In this document: piece after piece, positions 26,489-34,077 of the stretch
How positions within the stretch are numbered: the first letter of the stretch is position 1
Layout: every line of letters starts with the position of its first letter
From: Arthrobacter silviterrae
GTDB taxonomy: Bacteria; Actinomycetota; Actinomycetes; Actinomycetales; Micrococcaceae
NCBI RefSeq assembly: GCF_011045165.1
Contig: NZ_JAAKZI010000028.1
Location: forward strand, 1-64,000
Direction: 5' to 3'
DNA: 64,000 bases
The notes under the pieces: model-generated
The model's input: only the letters and a program-made list of their open reading frames with translations
Databases searched by the model: none
What the model was told of the DNA's origin: nothing
Program-made: the position numbers and the translations under genes

Positions 26489-27469
26489 CTAGTGCCCGCT
26501 CAGCAGCTGTTCGGCACGTGCGAGCAAGGTGCTCTCGCTCGGGAGAACAAGGCCAGATTGGCCGGATCGCATGACGCCGTCGTTGATCTCAATGTACCGA
26601 CGGTGCAGGTGCATCTTGGCGTTCGGGGCGAATGGAGTCAACATCCCGAACGGTGACGGGTTGAGGATGATGTCGCGCCGGCCTGCCGTTGCCCGCAACC
26701 AGGCGGGCCTCAATTGGAGGAGGAGCGCCCGTGCCTCGAGGTTTTGCAAGACGCTCCGCGCAGGGTTCTGCACGGCCGGAATGATGAGGCCGATTCCGAT
26801 GCAGGTGACCGCCACGGCCTCGGCCGGCCAGTAGGCGGAATCAAGGAATGCTGCAAGCGAGGTAGACGGGCGGGCACCTTGGCTGATCGAACCATAGGCA
26901 ACGCGATCAATGATGGCCGCGCATGACGCCGCACAACCGATGGCGATCAACAGAAACCCAATTCGAAATGCGGGGGAGTGCAGGTGCTTCCACGAACGAA
27001 TGCACATGACTGCCAGGTCCAGGCCGCACCATACCAAGAATGCCGAGCCGGACAACAGGAACGCTTTCATGCCCGGTTCGTCCGCATAGGCGACCTGGAG
27101 ATTTCCGCTGGTAGCACCTGGATTGCTCGTCAAAAAGCCGACGGCGGCGATCGTCCCAGCGGCGGCTACGGCCCAGCGGCCAGCCAACAGACGCCGTCGG
27201 CTGCTTGTATGGTCGGTGGAGACCGCGACGAGGATCGCGCTGCGAAATTGCCAGAAGCCGAGCATGACGGACAGGAGGGTGGCCAGTTTCACCAAGTTCC
27301 GCCCACCCAGAACCGTGTCAACGGCGAAGTAAACGTCCGGGACGTACAAGGTACAGGCAACGGCTGCAAACAATGCGGCCCAGAAGACATGCCGGCCCCG
27401 GGCGTCTTTGGCATGGGGAATGCGGACGAGCGCCAATGACCAAAGGATAGCCGCGGGGAGGTATTGCAT
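26489..27469 (-). CDS. Seven-TM protein, MAB_1171c/DUF6545-like putative transporter
   Basis: 326 residues. Seven hydrophobic helices can be placed at about 3-17, 29-50, 60-84, 94-116, 133-157, 170-195 and 203-235, followed by a roughly 90-residue soluble C-terminal part (LEARALLLQLRPAWLRATAGR...). This is the layout of the actinobacterial MAB_1171c family, whose function is unknown. Its ATG overlaps the ImmA/IrrE stop (TGATG). A membrane sensor or exporter for the adjacent protease and oxygenase are both possible. Confidence 0.72.
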   Translation of the reverse strand: MQYLPAAILWSLALVRIPHAKDARGRHVFWAALFAAVACTLYVPDVYFAVDTVLGGRNLVKLATLLSVMLGFWQFRSAILVAVSTDHTSSRRRLLAGRWAVAAAGTIAAVGFLTSNPGATSGNLQVAYADEPGMKAFLLSGSAFLVWCGLDLAVMCIRSWKHLHSPAFRIGFLLIAIGCAASCAAIIDRVAYGSISQGARPSTSLAAFLDSAYWPAEAVAVTCIGIGLIIPAVQNPARSVLQNLEARALLLQLRPAWLRATAGRRDIILNPSPFGMLTPFAPNAKMHLHRRYIEINDGVMRSGQSGLVLPSESTLLARAEQLLSGH

Positions 27470-27954
27470 CAGCCAAAGACTTCGCCGAAGGACAGGTGCT
27501 CAGCCACAGCCTTCGTCGATTTGCTGAGAATCCGGTGGGATAGGCGGTCGGCCAGCAATTCAGCCGCACGCTCCGCGGCAGCCGAGTAGCTGCCTCGGAA
27601 CAGCACATGCCGAATGGTGGCCGGATCAATGTTGGGGATGAGGGACAAGTTCGCTTCAGCAGGAATCGCACCGATGTCGTGCCTGAGAATCATGTGCCCA
27701 AACTCGTGGAGGACGATTTGCTGGCCGTGCCAGGGCGTTCGCGGGGTAGCGTGAAGAATCAGGTCCCGAGTTTCCAATCCGATCCACATCCCGCAAACAT
27801 CGGTTCCCGGCAGATCCGGCAGTTCGTCAACGATGATTGCCGTGCCCCGTTCGACGGCGAGATAGCTCTGCAGGGCCTGAAGCGTGAATCTGGGCGGCAG
27901 CTTAAGGCTTTGTTCGGCGATTTGAGCCTGCAGCTTTGCTGGCCGGGTATCCAT
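27469..27954 (-). CDS. ImmA/IrrE-family metallo-endopeptidase
   Basis: 161 residues. The zinc motif HEFGHMILRH is complete (two His and a Glu) and is preceded by the family's beta-sheet region (GMWIGLETRDLILHATPRTPWHGQQIVL). ImmA of ICEBs1 and IrrE/PprI cleave HTH repressors. Here the likely targets would be one of the EspR-like or winged-helix regulators, which is inference. The gene is coupled on both sides (TAATG with the oxygenase gene, TGATG with the 7-TM gene). Confidence 0.85.
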   Translation of the reverse strand: MDTRPAKLQAQIAEQSLKLPPRFTLQALQSYLAVERGTAIIVDELPDLPGTDVCGMWIGLETRDLILHATPRTPWHGQQIVLHEFGHMILRHDIGAIPAEANLSLIPNIDPATIRHVLFRGSYSAAAERAAELLADRLSHRILSKSTKAVAEHLSFGEVFG

Positions 27955-28829
27955 TACCGGACCCGATCTGCCGAGGTCATGACGTTAACCGGGCCAAGGT
28001 CGGCCAGCTTGTAGCCATTTGGGTAGATGGCGCTGACGGGCCTGCCCGGCGTGAACCGGGGTTCCTGCGAAAGCGGACGCCACCGTCTGAGAACGTTTCG
28101 GGCCTTCAAGGCCCCGTTGAGTGCCGCACGGGACCAAAGGCGCGGGCGCGGCAGGCCGAGAGCAGCGGCGAGGCGGCCGTCGTCGAACATGGCACTGAGC
28201 AGGATCCGGGTGAAAGGTCGCACAGGTGTCGGCAGGGTCCCCTGCAGGATCTGGACGGTCGCATTCATGAGTTCCAGGCCCGCCGGGCTGGGCGCGACAT
28301 TCTCGGATTCGTAGTCATCCAGGATGGCCGCAGCGTCGGAGAAGGAACTGGGTAACTGGACAATGTGCATTCGGCGTCCAAGTTCCGTGAAAAATCGCGT
28401 CGCGGCGTCCACTTCGGTGTCGGTTGGCTTGCGCCATGCATGCTGCTCACACCAGCGGATGGGCACCACCAGAAGGGTGAGTAGCACGTAGCGGAAGTCT
28501 TCCGGTTTGCCGGGCACGTATTTGTGCACGCGGTTGAGCAGGGAAACCATTTCCTGACCGCGCGGACTGTCCAGTCCGCTTGCGATGATTTCGTAGATGA
28601 CGATGGCGGTGTCGTACGACCTCTTTGTGGGGCGTGCCGTGATTTCCCCATTCCTGGCGAGCGTTTGGGCCAGCTGGGGGACCGCGAAATTGCGGTAGTA
28701 GGAGAGGAAGTTGCCGAATTCCATGTCCTTGGCGAGGTCGAAAAGGACCATCCGCCGGAACGTGCCCTCCCATTCTTCGGGCGAGGCTGATTGCTGCTTG
28801 CGCAAGCTCTCAACAAGGCTTGAATGCAC
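27954..28829 (-). CDS. MpaB-like (DUF2236) oxygenase family protein
   Basis: About 291 residues from GTG 28829, which has GGAGG in the right place; the frame is open to 28937. The MpaB/latex-clearing-protein pattern is visible: EWEGTFRRMVLFD, YRNFAVPQL, then HKYVPGKPEDFRYVLLTLLVVPIRW with conserved His and Asp. Family members are heme proteins or putative oxygenases acting on hydrophobic or peptide substrates. It leads an operon with an ImmA/IrrE protease and a 7-TM protein. I see no signal peptide. Confidence 0.7.
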   Translation of the reverse strand: MHSSLVESLRKQQSASPEEWEGTFRRMVLFDLAKDMEFGNFLSYYRNFAVPQLAQTLARNGEITARPTKRSYDTAIVIYEIIASGLDSPRGQEMVSLLNRVHKYVPGKPEDFRYVLLTLLVVPIRWCEQHAWRKPTDTEVDAATRFFTELGRRMHIVQLPSSFSDAAAILDDYESENVAPSPAGLELMNATVQILQGTLPTPVRPFTRILLSAMFDDGRLAAALGLPRPRLWSRAALNGALKARNVLRRWRPLSQEPRFTPGRPVSAIYPNGYKLADLGPVNVMTSADRVR

Positions 28830-28970
28830 AGGGCACCTCCAAAAGTGAGACCAACTACCAGCCGGCGACTGCCGCCCGGTACCGAATTTGGGAGCTGTTT
28901 TCCATAGTAAGTCAGTTTTGGCGTGCGGGCGCCTCATTTCGATACTTGGCGGATCCGGCCAGCGGCGCAG

Positions 28971-29291
28971 CTACGGCGGCTCTGCCCCGAAGTCTGCCAA
29001 CAGCTCCGAGAGACCCCGCTCCACCCGGCTTCGATCCGCCATGTAGCAGGGGTGCACTCCCGCTGCCGATGGATCCGTGATGCTGACATAGCCGTCCCGG
29101 CGAAGCACCCAAAGCTTGTGCCGAACGCGGCCGGGTTTCAGATCCAATGCTGCACAGATTTCGGGCATACCCATTGGCCCGGCAGCTGACAAGAGGTGCA
29201 GCAGCCTGGCGCTTATGGATGTGAATAATATTCTCGACATGACTGGAGCCACCCTTCGTTGCGCCCTCAGCTTCGCTACCGATGTGGACAT
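28971..29291 (-). CDS. Small winged-helix DNA-binding protein
   Basis: 106 residues to ATG 29291; ATG 29240 has a better ribosome site (AAGGGTGG) and may be the true start. The winged helix reads ARLLHLLSAAGPMGMPEICAALDL...VRHKLWVLRRDGYVSI, resembling MarR/ArsR-type regulators. It lies between the oxygenase operon and the divergent promoter of the 105-residue gene, so it may control either. Confidence 0.7.
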   Translation of the reverse strand: MSTSVAKLRAQRRVAPVMSRILFTSISARLLHLLSAAGPMGMPEICAALDLKPGRVRHKLWVLRRDGYVSITDPSAAGVHPCYMADRSRVERGLSELLADFGAEPP

Positions 29292-29320
29292 GTCTAATGA
29301 ATTAATGTACGCCTGATCCG

Positions 29321-29355
29321 CTCACGTTGGAAGAAGTGTGGCCAACCATGAACAA
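29321..29355 (+). promoter_or_regulatory. ICE sigma-type promoter, copy 2 (105-residue gene)
   Basis: CTCACGTTG at 29321-29329, 14 bases, then AACCATGAACAA at 29344-29355. It matches the consensus fully. The first gene downstream starts at 29418, leaving a 5' leader of about 60 bases that contains a 9-bp hairpin. Confidence 0.8.
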
Positions 29356-29361
29356 ATAAGG

Positions 29362-29391
29362 AACCGGCAGGCCGTTCAACGACTGCCGGTT
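29362..29391 (+). promoter_or_regulatory. 5'-leader hairpin, 105-residue gene
   Basis: AACCGGCAG and CTGCCGGTT form a perfect 9-bp stem with a 12-base loop. It starts within about ten bases of the predicted transcription start. Similar hairpins follow promoter copies 4 and 5. Confidence 0.6.
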
Positions 29392-29417
29392 GAGGGCGAC
29401 AGCGGAGGGAGACTCCC

Positions 29418-29735
29418 ATGCACGGGCATCCGCAAGTTGAAGCATTCCGTCAGGCCGCAGAACTGATGCGGGCTGAGCGGTACTGGCACCGCAACGACGA
29501 CGATGAGATTGAATTTCTGAGGGCACTGGCTGGCGTGGTCTCTGAGGTGGCCTATCACCTGGACGCATACCAAGCGATGGACCCTGACGGTCTGGCTGCA
29601 TATGTCTGCGCTGCGCGTCTCAGGCCGTGGGCGGGGACTGTCAGTGCCGAGCTGCTGCTGGTGACCGCAGTGGACAATGTGATCGAACGTCGTATTGCGA
29701 CAGTGTCGGCGGCGCGGAATACTGGGGGTCAGTAA
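29418..29735 (+). CDS. Hypothetical protein, 105 residues
   Basis: The start ATG has GGAGGGAG eight bases before it. The protein is soluble and mostly helical, with an acidic N-terminal half (AAELMRAERYWHRNDDDEIEFLRALAGVVSEVAYHL); no domain was recognised. It follows a sigma-type ICE promoter and a leader hairpin, so it belongs to the ICE regulon. The EspR-like gene starts 56 bases after it and may be co-transcribed. Confidence 0.65.
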   Translation: MHGHPQVEAFRQAAELMRAERYWHRNDDDEIEFLRALAGVVSEVAYHLDAYQAMDPDGLAAYVCAARLRPWAGTVSAELLLVTAVDNVIERRIATVSAARNTGGQ

Positions 29736-29790
29736 GGGCGCTTTCATTGCATCGGGTCTGCGCCATAACTGCCACCAGTGGGAGCCGGAA

Positions 29791-30291
29791 TTGCCAGAGA
29801 ACGCAAACGAGGCGGAGTCAGGTCCGTCGCCTCAGCAGCTCCTTGCACGCCGCCTCAATCTACTCCTGGATGTTGCTGCGGAAGAACGGGGCGCCCCGCT
29901 CACCTTCCTCGAGCTACAAAAGGAACTGGCCGCCCGCGGCGTGGGACTCTCTCGTGCCCGGTGGTCCTATATGAAGGACGGTTCTGGCCGACTAGTATCC
30001 GATCCACAGCTTCTCACCGCGATTAGTGAAGTCTTTGGCGTGGACCCGGACTACTTGCTGGGAAACGGGGGTCCGGAATTGCCGGAGGTCATAGACTCGC
30101 GCCTGGAATTCCTGAAAGCGTTAAGGGCTGCAAAGGTGAAGTCGTTTGCCGCTCGGGCCCTGGGCGAGGTTTCGCCGGAGACACTGCGAGTGATCACCAA
30201 ATACCTCAATGATGACATTAAACGGCACCGGGCCGGCAAAGCCGTTACAGGTCAAGAAGATAGCGTCGGTGAGCCGCCATCAGCTCCCTGA
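29791..30291 (+). CDS. EspR-like helix-turn-helix regulator, second copy
   Basis: About 166 residues from TTG 29791, preceded by GGGAG at six bases. It is a clear paralogue of the gene at 22.95 kb: LSRARWSYMKDGSG, VFGVDPDYLLG, LKALRAAKVKSFAARALGEVSPETLRVITKYL. The HTH and helical C-terminal parts match EspR in order. Its 3' end overlaps the convergent winged-helix gene by 47 bases. It is a candidate switch for the sigma-factor gene that follows. Confidence 0.75.
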   Translation: MPENANEAESGPSPQQLLARRLNLLLDVAAEERGAPLTFLELQKELAARGVGLSRARWSYMKDGSGRLVSDPQLLTAISEVFGVDPDYLLGNGGPELPEVIDSRLEFLKALRAAKVKSFAARALGEVSPETLRVITKYLNDDIKRHRAGKAVTGQEDSVGEPPSAP

Positions 30292-30568
30292 TGCGAGCCT
30301 TGTTTGTTGAATAGCGTGGTGCCCTTCCGCGCCTGAGGCCGGGTTCGACGTCGGCCTTGATGACGCCAGTTTCCTCCAGGATCAAGAGGTGCTTTGCAAC
30401 GCTCGGGGCCTCCGAGCTGACGGCTGCCACGATGTCCCCGCGGGTGGCCGGGCCGTGGTGGGCCAAATAGCGCAGGATTTCACTTCGCGCCCGGTTTCCA
30501 AAAGTGGCCACGGCCGCCTCAATCTCGGGAGACCAGTCTGCGTCTTCAGGCTGCGTGATGTGTGGCAT
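30245..30568 (-). CDS. ArsR-like winged-helix regulator, second copy
   Basis: About 107 residues from ATG 30568, aligned with the start of its paralogue at 23.4 kb. The winged helix is ARSEILRYLAHHGPATRGDIVAAVSSEAPSVAKHLLILEETGVI, and the RRGRAPRYS hinge is shared. It faces the sigma-factor gene across a shared upstream region and may control that promoter. A TTG at 30586 is a less likely start. Confidence 0.75.
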   Translation of the reverse strand: MPHITQPEDADWSPEIEAAVATFGNRARSEILRYLAHHGPATRGDIVAAVSSEAPSVAKHLLILEETGVIKADVEPGLRRGRAPRYSTNKARIRELMAAHRRYLLDL

Positions 30569-30613
30569 GGCACCATTCTGCCCCAAAGTTGTCCACAGGT
30601 GCAGCCTTCTTCC

Positions 30614-30641
30614 TTGACAATAACTAACTTAGCTCTAAAAA
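30614..30641 (+). promoter_or_regulatory. Housekeeping-type promoter of the ICE sigma-factor gene
   Basis: TTGACA (30614-30619), 16 bases, then TAAAAA (30636-30641). It differs from the ICE motif and fits the primary sigma factor. The leader to the sigma gene would be about 95 bases. The decamer AACTAACTTA between the boxes resembles AACTGACTTA upstream of the oxygenase operon. Confidence 0.55.
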
Positions 30642-30740
30642 TGGAAAGATATCCAAATGCAGAAGCGGTTGCCCAAGACTCTTGGTGGATTGCTTCAGAG
30701 CCCGGAATTCCGGCTCGCTTCCCTCGCGTGACACGGTCCC

Positions 30741-31757
30741 ATGATGGAAGCTCCAACAACGGCGCTTGAATCGACGCCGCTCGTCGAATACTCACCACAG
30801 GCACGAAATCCGGTGAATAAGATGGGCCTCAAGTCCAACGAACCAGACAGCAAGATCCGCCTCACCACAGATGCATCCTTGGAGCACCTCCCAGAGCCCG
30901 ACATCCCCATCGACCAGCTGATGCAAGCTGTTGAAAACACCCAGAAGTATGTCCGCTCCAGGCTTATGCGCCTGGGCAGGATCGACGACGTCGACGACGT
31001 CATGCAGGACATCCGCGTCGCCGCCTGGGAGGGGCTTGTAAAACAGCAATACCGGTATTTGCCTGGCACTACGTTTGGCGGGTGGGTGCAGGGAATTGCC
31101 GTTCACCTTTGCGCTGACCATATCCGCCATGTACTTGCCCACCCTCTGCTGCCGCTGATGTTTGATCCGGACGGGGACAGTCTCTCTCCCATTGACTACT
31201 CGGCAACCGAGAGCATGGACCAGGTTGCCGGGCACGAGTGGGCCGAGGAGGTCATCACTGCAGTCCGCAAAAATGTACCGGCCAAGAAGTGGGACTGGGC
31301 GGTCGAATGCCTTTCAACGCCGCGGCCGCGCACTGAGGCCCATCACCCGGGGTGGGAAGAGCGCAAGCGCTGGGACGCCGTATCAATCGTGCGGCAGATG
31401 GCCTTCACCGTGAGGGCGGCATTGGATGTGGAACCGGCAACCTTGTGCGACGAACCCACCACCATCGCCACCGCCGTCTCCTGCCTTCCGAGCCCGCTGC
31501 TGCAGATCGTTGCCGAACGGTTGGTCCTGACTGGTGTCCAGGGCGCTGAACGGGCCGCCCGTCTCACGGACTTGGCTGCCGAAACCGCCACTAGCTGGCG
31601 GTATCTTGAATCCAAGATTGGCCATGCCCGGCGGATGTACTTCGCTGCCCTCGAAATCCTCGAACACGCGGCGGCCGGCAACGCGACGCTAACCGATATC
31701 CGACCTTCGGCTGAGTGTGATGCCCTGGCCCTCGATGGAAGGGCGCTCACGTTGTAG
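30741..31757 (+). CDS. RNA polymerase sigma factor, sigma-70 family (ICE-encoded)
   Basis: 338 residues. Region 2 is recognisable at about residues 70-130 (VRSRLMRLGRIDDVDDVMQDIRVAAWEGL...GTTFGGWVQGIAVHLCADHIRH), with the DDVMQDI core of ECF-type factors. Region 4 is near 250-300 (LPSPLLQIVAERLVLTGVQGAERAARLTDLAAETATSWRYLESKIGHA). The two are separated by an unusually long linker of about 115 residues. It is followed 37 bases later by a gene with an ICE-type promoter, and is the best candidate to read all six copies of that motif. Confidence 0.78.
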   Translation: MMEAPTTALESTPLVEYSPQARNPVNKMGLKSNEPDSKIRLTTDASLEHLPEPDIPIDQLMQAVENTQKYVRSRLMRLGRIDDVDDVMQDIRVAAWEGLVKQQYRYLPGTTFGGWVQGIAVHLCADHIRHVLAHPLLPLMFDPDGDSLSPIDYSATESMDQVAGHEWAEEVITAVRKNVPAKKWDWAVECLSTPRPRTEAHHPGWEERKRWDAVSIVRQMAFTVRAALDVEPATLCDEPTTIATAVSCLPSPLLQIVAERLVLTGVQGAERAARLTDLAAETATSWRYLESKIGHARRMYFAALEILEHAAAGNATLTDIRPSAECDALALDGRALTL

Positions 31758-31780
31758 AACCTCCCGAGAACCATGAATAG
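31746..31780 (+). promoter_or_regulatory. ICE sigma-type promoter, copy 3 (TcpC-like operon)
   Basis: CTCACGTTG at 31746-31754, 14 bases, then AACCATGAATAG at 31769-31780. The first half lies within the last codons of the sigma-factor gene. The leader is only about ten bases, just the GAGGGGG ribosome site before ATG 31795. Confidence 0.8.
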
Positions 31781-31794
31781 TTGAGGGGGTTTTC

Positions 31795-32508
31795 ATGTCC
31801 GTAATGGTTGATCTGATTCGCCGCTTGGCGGGGCGCCGACGGGCCTTATTGGCTCTGGTGCTTGCTGCAGCTGTCGTCGTCTTTGTGGCAGTCGTTCTCG
31901 CCGCTCGGCCGCCACTTCCAAGCCCTTCGGCGTCGGCGCCCAAGCCCAGCCCCACCGTGGTGAGGCCGCCTGCCGGGGAGGTGCCCGCCGTCGTACCACC
32001 GCCGTCGCGTACTGAACCAGTCATGGCGCCGGACGAACCAATGACCAAGAACTACCGGATGCTGGCTGCTGCTGCGGCGCAGGCGATTTACACCTGGGAC
32101 GCGCGGTCTTCGACATATTCGCAGGTTTACGAGCGTCTGCGGTCATGGTGGGACGTGCTGCCCGACGGGTCCAATCCACTAACCGTTTTGGCCCAGGAAT
32201 TCCAGGCTACCGGTGTCACCGCGGCATCGTTCGCATCGCTGGAAGGCATGGACGCCTACCGGACCGCTGCTATCTCTACGGCCGCCTGCGATGCCCAGCT
32301 GGCCCAATTCCAGCAGAACCCGCCCCCATGGCAGGGGCTCCACGTATGCACGTTCACACTCAAGGTGGCTGAACACCAGAAGGGTGGCACGAACACGTAC
32401 ACGACACCCGTTAGCGTCATGGTCAACTGTCCTCCCGCCGCCAACGCGCCCGCCGACCGCTGCGTGATGGTGGGCTTCTACGCCTCAGCGGGCAGGATCG
32501 TGTACTGA
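31795..32508 (+). CDS. Single-pass membrane conjugation protein, TcpC/VirB8-like by position
   Basis: 237 residues with a short basic N-terminus, one membrane helix (about 17-38), a Pro/Ser/Ala-rich linker (40-80) and an extracytoplasmic domain of about 155 residues. That domain contains three cysteines. This is the layout of TcpC/VirB8 proteins of Gram-positive conjugation systems, but sequence similarity is weak, so the name rests on layout and neighbours. The next gene starts on its stop codon (TGATG). Confidence 0.6.
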   Translation: MSVMVDLIRRLAGRRRALLALVLAAAVVVFVAVVLAARPPLPSPSASAPKPSPTVVRPPAGEVPAVVPPPSRTEPVMAPDEPMTKNYRMLAAAAAQAIYTWDARSSTYSQVYERLRSWWDVLPDGSNPLTVLAQEFQATGVTAASFASLEGMDAYRTAAISTAACDAQLAQFQQNPPPWQGLHVCTFTLKVAEHQKGGTNTYTTPVSVMVNCPPAANAPADRCVMVGFYASAGRIVY

Positions 32509-33638
32509 TGGCTGTGCCGGCAGTTCTGTTGACGGTAGCGAAACGGCGCGCTCTTATTCGGCTCGTGACCGGCGCCGTTGGACTCTTGGTCCCCGTCCTC
32601 ATTATGGCCATGTGTGGCGGCTTGGCCCTTATGACGACGACGGCCGCACAGGGAAGTACGACGGCGTGCCTCACCACAGTCTCGACAGTCGCCGACACGC
32701 CAGCTCAGTCGGGCAACGGACTGTCGATCCCGTTGGGTTCCGGACCTCCCATCGTTCTCTCCGCGGGACAGCTTGCCGTGGCACGGGCCTACATCGCCGT
32801 TGGCAAGTCACTGGGAGTTCCTGACAGTGGCCTGGAGATCGCCATCATGATGTCGCTGCAGGAATCGGGGCTCCGGGTACTCGCAAATTCGTCTGTCGCG
32901 AGCTCCCTGGCCTTCGCCCACGACGGAGTCGGCTCCGACCATGACTCACTTGGGACGGCCCAGCAGCGACCCTCGGCCGGGTGGGGGACCGTGACTGACC
33001 TGATGAACCCTTTGTATGACGCCGAGGCGTTCTTCGGCGGGCCGACCGGGCCAAACCATGGATCCCCGCGCGGCCTGCTCGACATCCCTGGCTGGGCGTC
33101 CATGCCGAAAGGCGCTGCGGTGCAGAGTGTTCAGGAATCGGCGTTTCCGGAACTGTATGCGCAATGGGACGGGGAAGCCCATGCCATAGTCGCGGCACTC
33201 AAATCCGGGACTCATGTGGCGAAATGTCCTTCAGCCGTTGGCTCCGTCCAGGATCCGCAGCTTCCTGCCAACCTCAGCAAGCTGCGGCGCGACATCATCC
33301 ATTACGCCGAGGAAGGCATTGGCGGGAGCTATGTCTGGGGCGGAACAGCGTTCAAGGCGTGGGACTGCTCCGGTTACGTCCAATGGGTCTACGGACAGGC
33401 GGGGATACCGCTGCCTCGGACGGAGCAGTGGACCGGTGGGCATCCAACGTCAGTGCCTCAGCCGGGCGACCTGGTCGTCCAGAATCCGGACGGACCCAAC
33501 CACTGGGGCCACGTCGGGATATACGCCGGCAACGGCATGATGTTCAGTGCATTGAATCCAACGGTTGGGACCTTGTTGCATCCGGTGGCGTGGAATGTTG
33601 GGACCCGGTACTTTGCACTTTTGCGCGCCGGGACATAG
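32508..33638 (+). CDS. Conjugation-associated cell-wall hydrolase with NlpC/P60 domain
   Basis: 376 residues. An N-terminal membrane segment (about 22-47) is followed by a lysozyme-like/transglycosylase-like region (GLEIAIMMSLQESGLR...). The C-terminal NlpC/P60 domain (about 255-376) has Cys in WDCSGYVQW and His in HWGHVGIY. It would open peptidoglycan for the mating channel, like VirB1-type proteins. It is translated with the TcpC-like gene. Downstream the conjugation genes are interrupted by the catabolic island. Confidence 0.85.
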   Translation: MAVPAVLLTVAKRRALIRLVTGAVGLLVPVLIMAMCGGLALMTTTAAQGSTTACLTTVSTVADTPAQSGNGLSIPLGSGPPIVLSAGQLAVARAYIAVGKSLGVPDSGLEIAIMMSLQESGLRVLANSSVASSLAFAHDGVGSDHDSLGTAQQRPSAGWGTVTDLMNPLYDAEAFFGGPTGPNHGSPRGLLDIPGWASMPKGAAVQSVQESAFPELYAQWDGEAHAIVAALKSGTHVAKCPSAVGSVQDPQLPANLSKLRRDIIHYAEEGIGGSYVWGGTAFKAWDCSGYVQWVYGQAGIPLPRTEQWTGGHPTSVPQPGDLVVQNPDGPNHWGHVGIYAGNGMMFSALNPTVGTLLHPVAWNVGTRYFALLRAGT

Positions 33639-34077
33639 ACGATCGGCGGGCTGCGGCACGATTCAGAGGTCCGAGGATGAGACTCCGAGTGGCAATGTCG
33701 GAGCCTTGTGACCGCATCGAAACCATGAATCAACTAGCAAGGGTATTCCGCGGCGAAGCCGGAACGCCGCACAGTTTGGATATAAACGGCCACCCGTGAA
33801 CAGTCATTGCCAAGCCCGTTCGTTGGATTGAACGCATCGCGTGGTGGGAGTCGGCTCGCCGGCTGCCGAGAGGGACGGGACGGATTGACATCGAAATCTG
33901 GCAAGTCCAAGCCCGGCTCGGACGCAATGAAAAATCTGGTCCCGGCACGCTCAAGCTGGCAAACAGCCGGAATGGAACTCCGTTGCTCCTTCGAGAGGTC
34001 CTGCACGCGGCCTAGGCTTCCGGAGCCCTCTTGATCAGGAACAACGCCGGCAATTGATTCGGCGCATTAGTCGATCC
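33639..34077. other. Intergenic junction between ICE and catabolic island
   Basis: No convincing gene. At 33721-33732 lies AACCATGAATCA, a good match to the -10 half of the ICE promoter, without a recognisable CTCACGTTG half 14 bases before it. A frame at about 33803-34015 encodes a basic stretch (RWIERIAWWES...) without a usable start and may be a gene remnant. Confidence 0.5.

Noticed and set aside
33807-34034. 75-residue plus-strand frame between NlpC/P60 and GntR genes
   Set aside because: No ribosome site and no recognisable content; another frame in the same stretch looks equally coding, so neither is called.
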